Shown: piece after piece, positions 1-13,300 of the stretch
Layout of the letters: each line of letters opens with the position of its first letter
Numbering within the stretch: the stretch's first letter is position 1
From: Latrodectus hesperus
Taxonomy: Eukaryota; Arthropoda; Arachnida; Araneae; Theridiidae
DNA: 64,000 nucleotides
Assembly: GCA_037975125.1 (NCBI GenBank)
Contig: CM075862.1
Span: 63,385,078-63,449,077, forward strand
Reading direction: 5' to 3'
Made by a program: the position numbers and the translations under genes
Notes under the pieces: model-generated
The model's input: the letters and a program-made list of their open reading frames with translations, nothing else
The model's database searches: none
What the model was told of the DNA's origin: nothing

Positions 1-303
1 TATATTGGAACTTGAAAATCAGATTTCTGTATCATTTAGGTATAGAAACCAGTGTGCATTTGCCACACACATGTGTTAATTTGTCTACAATAGCTGAATT
101 AAATTCTCTGAAAAATAAAAAAGTGTATAAGTTCCATGACAATGACAAGTATTTGTACTGATTGGCATTTCAGTGTAAATCATCCAACTGAATCTATTCG
201 AATAAGGTTTGTTTGTGCTATTTGTGGCCATCTAGTTATCATGCATTGTAAACAGATTCATGATGCACAAAGTTCTGATGATGAACCTGATCAAAAATTT
301 TAA
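1..303 (+). pseudogene. Coding-like segment in three shifted frames, product unknown
   Basis: Three adjoining stretches read like protein, but each is in a different frame: 2-76 (ILELENQISVSFRYRNQC and onward), 72-158 (NLSTIAELNSLKNKKVYKF and onward) and 112-303 (TDWHFSVNHPTESIRIRFV, then CAICGHLVIMHCK and an acidic SSDDEPDQKF end at a TAA). Two frameshifts would be needed to join them. This fits a decayed gene, a retrocopy, or sequence errors in a last exon. A CxxC and a later Cys/His are visible in the third piece, but I cannot assign a family. Confidence 0.3.
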
Positions 304-1084
304 GATTTAGTAGATGTTTATTTGGATATATTTCTGGATATAACCAAATAGAATCATGTCTAATTGTTTTTATAGGTCAAAGATCAAATGGGTTTCATTA
401 ATTCTGCCTTTCTGAAATGACCCTATACATTCAGAACCTACAATGTAAAAGTCACAGGTGTTCAATTTGAAAACTTGCATGTTTGCCTATAGCACATTCA
501 TTTGCCTCTCCTGCTATTCCATGCATTTATAATTCCTTATGTAGTCTCTACACCCCTTTCAAGTTTGTAAATGAAGTTTTGGGATAATCTGTGTGACAAG
601 TATAAGAGCATTTTAAAATTATGTAAAATATGAAAAATATATTTTTTTCTAAGTAGTTACATGGTGCCTGTTAGAAAATGTATAAAATTTCTAATATAGT
701 TAATACATACAGTAAATTTTCCTTAATTACATTTGTTTCCACTTGTGGTGACTGGGTCAGAAGAAAAAAAGTTCCAATGTAATCTATACAAATCATAAAA
801 TGTGACTAAAATTGGTACCTGGAATCTGGAGTTTGGACATCAGGACACTGGTGATTATATCAGGGTACTGGTCTTTTAGGTTTTGGGTTATGAGTTGGAC
901 AAACAGCACCATCTTAAAAGAGAAGGATAGCCCTGACACCTACAGCTATCACAAAAAAAAAATTATACTTATGAAACTGACTTTCTATTAAGTAAGCTTG
1001 TTTGGCACCTAGTCATAAGCTTTACCACAAAATTTCCTAAACTCTTCATAAAATTATACTTTGCGAAATCTTTTTTAATTACAG

Positions 1085-1201
1085 CCAAATTAACATTCTT
1101 AAATCAACTGTAGATAAGAATGAACAAAGAAAGGAATTTTCTTATGAAGATGGGTTTGCATTGTTTTCACCCTGCACTAAAATGACATTAAAGTTAAATT
1201 A
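1085..1201 (+). CDS. Possible terminal exon of an upstream gene
   Basis: A good acceptor (TTTTTTAATTACAG, ending at 1084) is followed by an open frame of 38 codons (QINILKSTVDKNEQRKEFSY and onward) that ends at TAG 1199-1201. Composition is coding-like. No partner exon with matching phase was found, so this may be chance or a leftover of the decayed segment at the left edge. Confidence 0.2.
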
Positions 1202-1324
1202 GGCCAGTTTAATTCCAAAACTGAGAAACTTGGATCTTAGACGAACTATTTGAAATCTACATGGGGTTTCAAATGATGCTACTATAAATTTCATGAGATT
1301 TATTTTGGAACATGTCGAGTTGTC

Positions 1325-1400
1325 AGCTGAATGAGTAGAGTGATCCGGCTTTCAGCTCAAAAGTTTATGGGTTCAATTCCTACCTACCTCTGGCTTAGAT
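1325..1400 (+). mobile_element. tRNA-derived SINE remnant
   Basis: A box-like TGAGTAGAGTG is followed at the right distance by a B box-like GGGTTCAATTCC (1370-1381). No intact tRNA cloverleaf can be folded from it. Likely the head of an old SINE. Confidence 0.4.
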
Positions 1401-2057
1401 ATTTGTTTCAGAATTCATTTGAAGCTGTAGTTTCCAATCTAATTAGCCTTGTCATGCAAAATAATAATAATAAAAAACTAATACCATTGAACCACCCAAC
1501 CAAAGAGCTTGAAACATAATACAGCTAGCAAGCATTTCTTGGATTTCATAAGAGGTCTTAGAAATTTTCTAATAGAAATATTTTCAATCAAATTGATTAT
1601 CTCTTGAGTAAGGGAAGACATTTTTAACATATGTGTTGTTAGACCTGAAGCCATCTTCAATCCTGAATATTTCTTGGTTTTCACAACGTTTCATGCTAGC
1701 TTTTTAGATCTTGTAAAATCTGCAAAGCTCATTTCTGTGAAACTAAAATCTCAATTAATAAAGGAATAAAAATATAAAAGAATAAATTAATAAAGTTAGT
1801 CAAAATTAATATAATTTTACTATAAACTTATATTAATAATTTTTGACCTTATATTTGTCCAAAGACTCATAAATCCATGAAAAAAAATTAATTTGTGTGT
1901 AAAAAAAACCTTTGGAACCATTGAAATCTAAAACTATTTTTTTTAAAAATTATTTAGCAATATTATTTTAACTTTGTTACACTATAATGTATACATCACC
2001 AAATATTAAGTACTTGTAGATTATTAATTTTTTCTGCATAAATATTATAATTTTCAG

Positions 2058-2132
2058 AAAGGAACTATTTAGAAGTTTATCTCCATGAAATCATTGAAGC
2101 CAGGAAATTGATTGAAAGCAAAATTGATGCAG
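2058..2132 (+). CDS. Coiled-coil gene, exon a
   Basis: Acceptor TTTTCAG, donor GTAATT. Only one frame is open: two bases, then RNYLEVYLHEIIEARKLIES and onward. The other two frames stop within ten codons. Confidence 0.72.
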
Positions 2133-5100
2133 GTAATTAAATTTTTATGTAATTCATTACAAATAATGCAAGAGCAGAAAATGTTTCACTGAAGATTTTT
2201 TAACCAAAACGTGTAAATTCTATTTTTTTAAAATTTATTGTTTTTTTAATATTTCTGATTTTGGATGATGTTTGGAAAATCTGCCTTTGAATAAAACTGT
2301 TAATAACTAAAATAAATAAGTAAAATAAAAAGATAAGAATATATTTAAATTTTAAATATAACTTATATGTACTAAAGAAACCAAATATAATAAAAAGAAA
2401 TATTTACATTTATCATTTACTATGTGACTTCACCTTAAATGCGGAAATTTCTTAGTCACTATTTTGCATTATATCTGTAATAATATCTTGCAACAACTGA
2501 TCTCATAAAGATAACCACCTGTTTCTGAAAACACTGATATCACTTTCAAATAGATTAATTTTAACCAAAAAAAATCCTTATCTTATAAATCTCTCAATTT
2601 CAAAACTTTAAAAAAATAAAAACATTTTTATTTAAAGTTTTGAAATTGAGAGATTTATTAAATTAGTGAGAAATAAATAACTTGATCAAAAAATTTTTAG
2701 CACAAAAATATTTACTTTTATATGTTGCAATGAATCTAATTAAACTATTAGATTTATGACAAGCATAAAAGAAATTTTAAAAGATTCTTTCGTGTTGTCT
2801 TCCAGAACAACTAGGTCACTAAGCATTTTTTTATGATTATCTTTAATCCATTACCTTGGATGATCCTGAATGTGGTATTTTGAAATTTTACACACACTAA
2901 TCGATTTTAAAAAATATTTCATGGGTGTGTGTCATTTTTTAAACCAATTAATAATTAATATTTTGTGTTATAGTAACTACGTATTCTATTTTATTTTTAA
3001 CAGCATGTAAAAAATTTTTAATTTGTAAGTTGAATGTAATCGAATTTTCATATTTGAAGCATTATAGTTTTGATTTGGTTTTTATATTATAATAAAATAC
3101 CCTTCATAACTATGCTATTTAGAGGTTATTTTGTAATAATTTGTTTCTTGCTCATTCTTTCACTTTTTATTGATGATGTTGATGTCATGTCCATAGAGTA
3201 TGTAAAAATGTCCCCGAAGCTATTAAACACAACCTTGGCGATCTCTACAGCTTTATCTGTAAAAAGAAGCTGCACATGATCCTCTATGCTGATTTTAAAA
3301 AGCTTGTCCAGCATTACTGGACAGCTGAACTAAGAAAAAAAGTTGCCTGAGTCCTAAAGGGGTTGGACTCCTGCCTGTTGGTCCTTGGAGAGTATTTTAT
3401 TTCCTCTCTACCACGCAAAAGAGACACTCTCTTCGCCACCCAAGGACACACTCTCTAGGGGTTACAGGCTCCCCCAAGAGTCACTTTTTATTAAAATGAT
3501 CTTATTGATCATTTTATAACTTATTCAGTCAATAATGTCAAATAATAAAAATTTGGCCATTAATATTTTAAACTTTTTTTATATATTTCTACAACTTTTT
3601 TTATTTAGTAATTTTAATGTATAAGCAAGCATATCAATTTTTAATAATGTTTTCATCTTATTGTTGACTATGTTTTATTTCACTTGATTATATATTTTTG
3701 TTAAATGACAGTATCTAATTTTTTTATCTTTTGTATATTTTTTAATGAATGGATGTCATTATTAGCAAATTAGATTCTCCTAAGATATCTCAGGGTAGTC
3801 AAGTATAAAAATGAAGGCTTCTTGCTTGTCACAGTATTAAAAATAATTTCTAAAGGTTTTAATAGTTATAAAAGTATTTTTATAATGATAATTAATTTTT
3901 GCTTGAAGCATGTTATGCTATCTTATAATGATTATAAGTACAAAGACTGATATAACAGAAAATTTCCCTAAATGTCATCATAAGAAAATGTTTTTTATAG
4001 ATCACACAGAATGTTGATGGTTGACAACATTTATTCTTAGCATAAGCAATTTTCAGTCAATTCAGTTATATTTTAAAATATTTCGTTTTTGGTATTTTGA
4101 GTTTGATTATAATTGCTTCAATATGATGTGCATTTAATTTCTCTTAAAGAAAGTTTTATTGTTGTTGCTTTAGTACAGAAAAAATGTAAACAGGGTATTG
4201 AATCTTTTGTGCATCCTTAAAAGGAAGATATTGACCTGCAAAAACATATAAGGATGCTTCAATATATTAAATTAATTACTTTATGTTAAAAGATTGATAT
4301 TAATTTGTCTTATATTTTAAGCTTTTAATGGATTTATTAACCTAAAAAATGTTTGATTTAAATGTCTTTAAAATATTCTTATACTTAAAGTAATAACTTA
4401 GCATTTTGATTTTATAATTTTCTTAACTTTGTCATGAAGTGTTTCTGATACAATAATATTACATGTAGTTTACATACACAAATATTTTTACTTCGTTTTA
4501 CATACATAAATGTGTATGTATATATACATTTTTTTATGTACAATTTTGTTAAAAAGTTTGAATTTATCACTAACTTTTTAATTATTTTTTTTTATTTTAG
4601 AGGATGAAAAACTTTCTAAATTAATTGATAAAATAAATCAACTTGAAGGTGAGATAATTATTTTGTAATTGATGCTAATAACTTAATAGCCTAATATAAA
4701 ATAAAATAATCTTATGTGACATTATTCTTTTTCATTTTTGTGAAGTAGATTAATATTTAATAAATAAAAAATATTGATTTAAAATCAACAAAATACATGC
4801 ACACACACATGCCAAAACATTACTTTGAAAGACAAAGACCAAATAAAAGTCTTTTGTACTCACCTTTTTGAATGTTGGAAGATTAATGAATCAAATGTTT
4901 TAGATATGTAAAATTCTAAGGGGAAAAATGACTTTTTAATAATGCTTTTTTACTAATGACTTTTTTAAAAAATGACTTTTAATAATGCTCTTTTTCACAA
5001 AGTTTGTGTAAGCCATCCATGTGAAAGCTAAATATTTTGAAAAGTTTGGGGATATTCAAGTATTATTAGTCTTTTTAATGGAGAGTGATTTATGATTTGC

Positions 5101-8100
5101 TTATCTTTGGTGGTAACAAGTGGAAGAGTCTTAACCATGCTTGCTTATATAGGATTTAAAAAATAATGAAATTAACTCTTTTCTTAGCGATTCAATAACT
5201 AAGTGATTTTTAAGAGATATTTAACTCACATGTGATGGATTATGTTAAAAAATAATTTTTTTCAGACTGTTCAAGCTTAAGTCAGCACCATGTAAAACAT
5301 ACAACAAATGCTTCTGCTTTCTCTACTAAACTCCAGTTTGCAGTACTCCTTTATGTAATCAAATAAAAATATATGTAGATTTAAGAAACATTTTTTGCAA
5401 ACTGAAGAGATTTGATTTTTTTATATAAGTGCCAAAATTTCTTTGTTATCTACCATACCTGAACAATCAATAAATAAATTTAACAACCTAAATAAGTTTA
5501 ACATTTTATTTTCTTTAATTAATTTTAGCTCTCCTTTCCATAATATTCATTTTATTGTCAGCAGAATGCTATAAAGGTTTTGTCATGTTGCACATTTTCT
5601 AAAGATTTTATATTCATAATGAAATGAATTCGTTTATACATCAGTTTAAAACATTCAATATTAAAGAAATTCATCAAAACATTTCAGAAAATTTCTTAAA
5701 TTATAATATAAAAATATCTGAATTGGTATGAAATTTTTTTAGCTTCAAATACTGTTAGTGAATTTAAAGCAGAAAAATTAGGGAAAGAAGCTAATGTGTA
5801 AGTATTTTTTTAAATCTTGATCAATTTGTTTCAGTTATTACAACTCAGTTAACTTTTTATATTTATTTAAAATTCATTAGAATTATCACTAATAGTGAAA
5901 AGCAATTGTATTTGTAGAATAAAAATAAACTAAAACACTGACTTCTAATGCATTTTTTGAGAAAATGAATTTTTTTAAATTTTTTTCTAAAAGTAGATGT
6001 TTTTGACTTAGTATCATAACTAATTCAATTAAAAAGCTTCTTATAAATATGTTATCATTTTTCTCCCATAAAATAAAAATTCTGTTTTTCTATTTCCAAA
6101 TTGATTTTTTAAAAATTAGTTTCACTGAATCTTTGTATAAAATTTATTTTTTCCAGGAATTTTTTTCTTTGAAATATTTATCTAAATTAATGTAAGTTTT
6201 TATATTTCTATAGCTGATGGATATTATTTTTTTCAAAAGTCAATTAAGGGGGAAATTTCTTTTATTAAATCATATTTAATCAAATTTTGCTAAATTGTTT
6301 GATTAATAAAGAATAATTTTTGACTAGAGAGTATCATTCACCTGCAGTTGCTCATGTTTTGAAAGAAGTTTTATTTCATACATGAACATATAAATATTGG
6401 CACAGTATAACATAACATTATATCAGTGTTTTTTTATCAGTGCTAAAGCAAATAAGATCCTTAATTGATTTTTTTATTGCACTTCTCAGTGATCACTTTA
6501 AATCAAAGGATATTTATATGAAGAAAAATACAATATCATGATTTAAAATGATAATTTTTGAAGAATAAAAGCTACTTATGTATGTAGATGCTTAATAGAA
6601 TGGCTTTACTAACATCTAAAACTCAATGGCATGACAGCCCATATGAACACCAAACCTGACAGTGTTCATATGTTTTCGTGACCAAGAGCCCTGTGGTCTG
6701 AAGCATTATGTCCTGGTTATGTGGTCAGCCTAATGCATTCTCAATAATGCTTGATACTCAGTTTTGTCGACTCATTGAAGAGATGAAAAGTTGAGTTGAA
6801 ACTTGCCCAGTCTGAGGGTCAAACTTCTGATTTGTGCCTTTAAAACATGAAGTTATATCACTACTCCTCCGGGCTTCTCTTTACTACACCTGTATCAATT
6901 ACATTTAAAGTATGCTTTAAGAAAACCATAAAAGCAGATTACTAATAGAATTGTGAAGATGATCAGTTTGTATTATGGTACATTCAAATTGTGTAGATTC
7001 TAATCTGGTCAATAATCTTGTTTTACTCATGATATCAGTAATTTTTAAAGCAATTATAAATTACATATATCTATGAATATATATTTTGCTTATGTGTTCA
7101 TCTGAAATGAAATATATGGATACAGTAATCTAAATAACATAAAAGAAATGATTTATGAAACAAAATATATTTAAATGAAATGCTTTATTTCAAGTTTTAA
7201 TTATGATAATTGCTGATCCAGGGAGTTGTTATTCACTTAATATATCTCTTTATTTATGTCAAAGTTTTTATTTCCTGATCATCTTAAAATATTTTTTTGA
7301 AATATAATAGATACTAAAAAAGGTGCTTCTAAAGCACTGTTAATCTTGGATTTCTATTCTCATCTTTTGTAACATTCAATAGTTCAACAAAATCCAGTAT
7401 ACATAAATATAATTGAGTTTATATTCTATTCCATTATCATTTGGGATACCTATAATCATCAATCATTTTCTTAAAATAATTAAATATTTATAATACATAA
7501 AATGTATAAAAATTTATGAACATCCCAGTAAGTTGCTAATTTATATTGCAAGGAACATTATAAATATTTTAATGTTGTGAGCTCTCAGCATGGGAGAGGT
7601 TAAGAAGCAATATTTTAAAATAATTTATTTCAATATACCAAAAAATTAAATTATGTAATGAGTACATAGTGAATTATATTAAAATTATTTATATTATATC
7701 CTACAAAAATGTGGTTTTTATTTAGAAAAAAATTAAGTGACTTAAAAATTTAATTAATAAAATTTATGGAAAACATGATTCAATATACATACCTTTTGTA
7801 ATTATATAATAAATTTCAAATAGAAACTTGAATTATAAAGCATCAAAAACTGATAAAATAATTGCCAAATTAATAACACGTGGACAACTGGAAAACACTG
7901 GCAGAACTAATTTATGAAGATTTAAAAAAATTAGAAAATAGCATAATAGTCATGGGTTTGAGCAATTGAAGTTGAATATTATTTGTCTTATATGTTAAAA
8001 AAGGTGATACAGTTTATTGTAAAATTTTTAAGAGGATAACATTGTTAAATAAAATACATGAAGTATTTTTATATCTGTTAATTTACAAAATTGAAGAATA

Positions 8101-10282
8101 TTCAGAAAATTTTCATGAAGAGCATGAATGTGGATTTAAATATTATAGAAGAACTATGGATTAGTTTCTTTTAGTTAACCTACTAATGGAAAAATTTTAT
8201 GAATATAGTACTAATTTATATGCATAATTTTATTGATTGCAAACAAGCATTTTAATAGCATCAGTAGAAGGAAATTGTGTGACAATGAATGTATCAAGAT
8301 GTGTAAAAATATTGTTATAAAATGAGACACACATTTGTTTTCAACAAAATTGTTGAACAATGTGATTTGTCATTTGCTGTGCTGTTCACTGTTAAGTTAC
8401 ATTATACAGTTGTATCAATCAATTAAAGAGGAACATATTTACAAAGTTAGCACAGATCTGTGCATATCAAAATAATATTGTAATACTTTGTAGGAAAAAA
8501 GTATATCTTCATATAATTAACAATCAAATTTATTAAAGAGCAAGTGAAATAAAGATGCATTAATGAAAATAACTCTAAAAATTAGATATAAATTATAAAA
8601 AACTAAATATGTGACTGTCATAGATAGAAGAAAAAAGTCAGAAACAAGATTTAAACTCAGTTGATGAAATTTTTAAAGATATTAATACTTTTACTTATTT
8701 AGAAAATAGAAATAATAATGAATATGAATTTCATGATTACATAAATAAATGGAAGCAGTATACGCATATTATAATATTATAAATATGTAAATTGATTTCA
8801 ATAAATTAAAATGTAAATGTGCAGCATTTTAAAATGACCAATAATTTATGGATCTGAAATATGAATGCTAGTAAACAAAGATAAAAATATATTAAATGAT
8901 TTGAAACATAGAATCATCAAAATAAATTATGAACCCACATTAAAAATATCGCTTGAAGATGAAGATGCAGACATAAGCTAAAAATATTAAGAGAAAAGCT
9001 ATTATGATTTATATATATTGGGTTGGATAGAGGGAAAGTTCTGTCGTATTTTTTTCAGGTAATTTTAATAAAATAAATAATAATTAATAAAAAAAACATC
9101 TGGCTAGTGAATCATTCAGATTTTCTTTTAGCTGCTGTATAAAATAAATGGAGTCCTTTTGAATCATTCATCATTTACTTGTGATATTTAAAGGAGAAAA
9201 CATGTCAGTAGATAAAGTGCATTTATAACACTGCATTTTGTATGAATTCCAAAAAGGAAGCAATGCATCTGTTGCATGTAAAATTTATATGCTGTATTTG
9301 GAAAAGATATTGTAAATGCTCATACTTGTCAAAGATGGTTTAGCATTTTTCGCTCCAGGTATCTGAGCTTCCAAGAAAGTTATCGATCTGGACAACCATC
9401 CAAGATCGATAATGATGTTTTGCGATCCATGTTGGAAAATAATCCCCATTTAACAAGTCGAGAAATTGCAGAAGAATTTGGCATTCATCATACAATTGTT
9501 GGAGATCATATTAAATCTCTTGGGTTTGTGTTTAAGCAAAGTGTTTGGGTTCCTCTTGAATTAATGTAAAATAATTTGTCTGATTGTGTAAGAATGCTTT
9601 CATCACATCTGATTAGACACAATGTGCAGCTATTTTTGGACAAGCTGATTACTGGAGATGGAAAATGGATTATTTACGAGAATATTAAGAAAAAAAAATC
9701 TTACTGCAAACCTGGAACATGATCAGCAACAATTACAAAATCAAGTATCCATCAACAAAAAGTACTGCTTTGTTTGTAGTGAGAAAATAAAGGTCCACTG
9801 AACTACCAAGTTGCTGAAATAGGGAAAAACCATCAATGCGGATCTGTACTGCAATTGGCTGGATAAATTGAATGCAGCTATCAAAGAAAACAGCATTAGC
9901 GTCCAGAAAAAGAAAAGTGTTCCACCACGATAATGCTCGATCGCATGATGACACAATAAAAATTTAACGTGTTAGGATAGGAAGTCCTTAGCCACTCCCC
10001 GTATTCACCTGACATTGCACCATCTGATTACTACCTGTTCAAATCTGCAAAATTTTCTTTTGGGGAAAAAATTCAAGTCTTTTGAAAGTGTTTCTAAGGC
10101 AGTTGGTGACTAATTTAACTCCAAGGACGGGAACTTCTACAAAATAGGATTTCATTGGTTACCTGAAAGATGGCTACAAGTTATAACAAATAACGGAGCA
10201 TATATAATTGATTAATATTAAACTCATATTTTTATAAATGATTTCAAATATTTTCTTTAAAATACGACAGAACATTCCCTCG

Positions 10283-10345
<63 letters not shown>

Positions 10346-13300
10346 CTAAAAGAAGGGCATACAGAAAGAGTGAAAATCAGGATTTACAACAAAAATGAAA
10401 GGTCAAAGCTGAAATGGCTAGATAGTTGAGAAAGAATTGAAAAAGAAATCTGTGGAGAAAGTATTATGGAATAGTAGAAATAGCTGAAGTTACCAAGGGT
10501 TGTGGATATGGAAAATAAAAAGTGGTATCAGAAATTTTAACATTTTCATCAAATAATCTCTGAACAAACTTATTGCCTGTGCTATTTCCCAGTATCATGG
10601 TCTTTATAACATAAATAACAATATTAGTGAATGGCATTTTATCAAAAGTTTTTAAGGTTGGATAAAAAAAAATATTTGCTCTTCATTTATTCTATTAGAT
10701 CACTAAGAAATTATTCATTTTTATGCATGAATATTATTTATGGATTTTAATTGCACCTTTTGATTAGCATAAGCAATTTTAAATTGCTAAACTAATATTA
10801 CTTCATTTCTTTTATGCAAGATATAAATATATATTCAAATCATTTATCATTAGGAAAACAAATTTTGAAATATAACATGCCTACATATATTATATATGTA
10901 GATATGTTATAAATGCATATTTATTTACATTCACACATTTGAAGTATTAAAAATGCTTATTATATTTACTAAGCTTTTGAATTTTCAATGTCATTTTAAT
11001 TTCTTATTTTATTATGCTTAACCACAATTTAAATTATTCCTTATTGATTGACTATGTTATGAATTATGTAGATTGGAAGAAAAAAATAAATTTCTTCGAG
11101 AAGCTATTGAAGACTTACAGGCAAAAATTGATTCGAATAAAGAAAAACGTGCATTAGAATTGTAAGAATTTTTTTTTATTTTTGTAAAAGATTTTAAAAA
11201 ATTAATTAGTGAAATAATAAATATTTGAATGAACAAAGTAAAATTAAACTGTTATAAAAATGTTTTTAAAAAATCTTAATAATTTAATTCCTTTTATTGC
11301 TATTTATATTTTTATAAATTAAATCAGTTTATTTTCATTATTAATACCATAATTTAAATAAAGAAAATTACAAATAAAAATTGCTTTTCAAAAATTTTTT
11401 TATAAATGTATGTACATAAAATTATTTCTTTTGATAATTTTAAATAAATATTTATAAATAATATTTAAATAAATATCTCTAATTTACCGGGATTGTATTC
11501 TTCTATTAATTTTATTATTTAACATATTTCAATGTTTACATGTGTTAAATTAAAGCAATAATAAAACCTTTCCACTATTAGCATTTAATTTCCAATCCAT
11601 TCAATCCTAACAAAACTGATTTCCTTATAAATAAAATATGATCCGTTTAAAATCTGTATCATGATAATCTTAGATCAAACTAGAAATATTTTTAATGTTT
11701 CAAACACAATCATGCGAAGAAAATTTTTATTGAGTATCAATGTAGGCAATAAAGACTAAAAAAATAGGCTAAGTATATGTTATGAAAGTTAATTTTTTTA
11801 TTTCAAATTAGCCATAAATAAAAATTAACTAAGTTGAAAATATATATCTTGATTGGAGGGTTAACAATTAAAAATGCAAATGGTTTGTAACTCTGTTAAA
11901 GCTATCCACAAATAAAACACGCTAAAGATAAATTGGAAAATTTTTAACGTTAGATGTAAATTTTTATGTTATATTAAAATAAAAATATTGATTTATGTGT
12001 TACAAAAAATATTATTTTATTATATAAACTTAATTTCAACGATGAAAACATGCTTATTATATATTAATTCAGCTTTTTATTTGGAAAACATGTGGGTTAA
12101 ATACTTTTGATGTAATAGAATTATTTTGAAAAATTTGTTTCCTTAAAGAGTAACTTGATTTTGGTTTGACAGAAAAGGTTCAGATTGTTTTAAGCAAAGT
12201 TGGTTCACTCATAGCTTTGAGAAAGTATAAAATTTCAATGAAATCATAAAATTCCTTTTATTTAAAACCTTTTTTGTTAATAAATTTTTAAAAATTTTTG
12301 CAATACAAATAAAACTTCATAAGTACATTTCTTGAGATAATGATTTAATGTTGTGTAAAATTGATTCAATTGCAATTAAATCTCAATATCAAGAAATTCT
12401 GTTAAAATTGAATTTTCTAATTAAAAAAAATTTATTTGTATTATAAATATTGTCATAAAAGCAAATTTATTTATAGCCATTAATTATTATTTCAGCATTT
12501 TATAGATTTTAACAAATAACATTTTGTATTTTAAGTCAAATCATATATAATTATAGAGAATAAATTTTGTTTTTAAACTTAAATTATAATTTTATATGTA
12601 ATATTTATATATTAAATTGTTCCAAAATAAAATATTCACAAACATTCCATGTGTAGAAATTATAGAGAATTTCTACTCATCAGAAATACGGAAATTAAAT
12701 TTTTTTCCATGCAGTAATTCAACAAACTTATATAGGAATTATATTTATTTATAGAATAGTATTTTACCTGTATTATTAGTAGAACTTGATTTGTGGTAAT
12801 AGTAGAATTAGTTTAATAATTCCTTTTAATATTTATTTAAATTCATTTGAGTAATATTAATATTTAAGCTATTCATTACTTAAGATGTGAATTTAATTTT
12901 TTTAACTGCTAGGGAAGCATTTGAAAATCAGGCTATTAATTTGTGTGAACTTTTTGGCTCAGCTGTTTTTACTTATGTAAGTATTTGTCTTATATGAAAA
13001 TATATTAACTTCATTATTTTGTGAAGTTATATCATTTGACTATTCTAGAAGTGAAATTTAATTATAAAAAATAATGCTAAGTGTAAACTTTTTCATATGT
13101 ATATTTAAAATTTAATAATACATTCATTAATTTTAGATTAGCAAAACTTTGTATGTTACTAATTGCAACGAAACATATACACTTTTTATTTTCAAAATTC
13201 TAAAAAACAGTGTTTTATATGAAAAAAATACTAAAAAGGCTAGTTGCTGATCATAATAAATATTAATATAATTTTAGTACATAGTTGTCTATTAATAACA

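Noticed and set aside
10238..10429. Open frame rich in alternating Ile-Tyr
   Set aside because: It is only the translation of the (TA)n run beside the mariner element.
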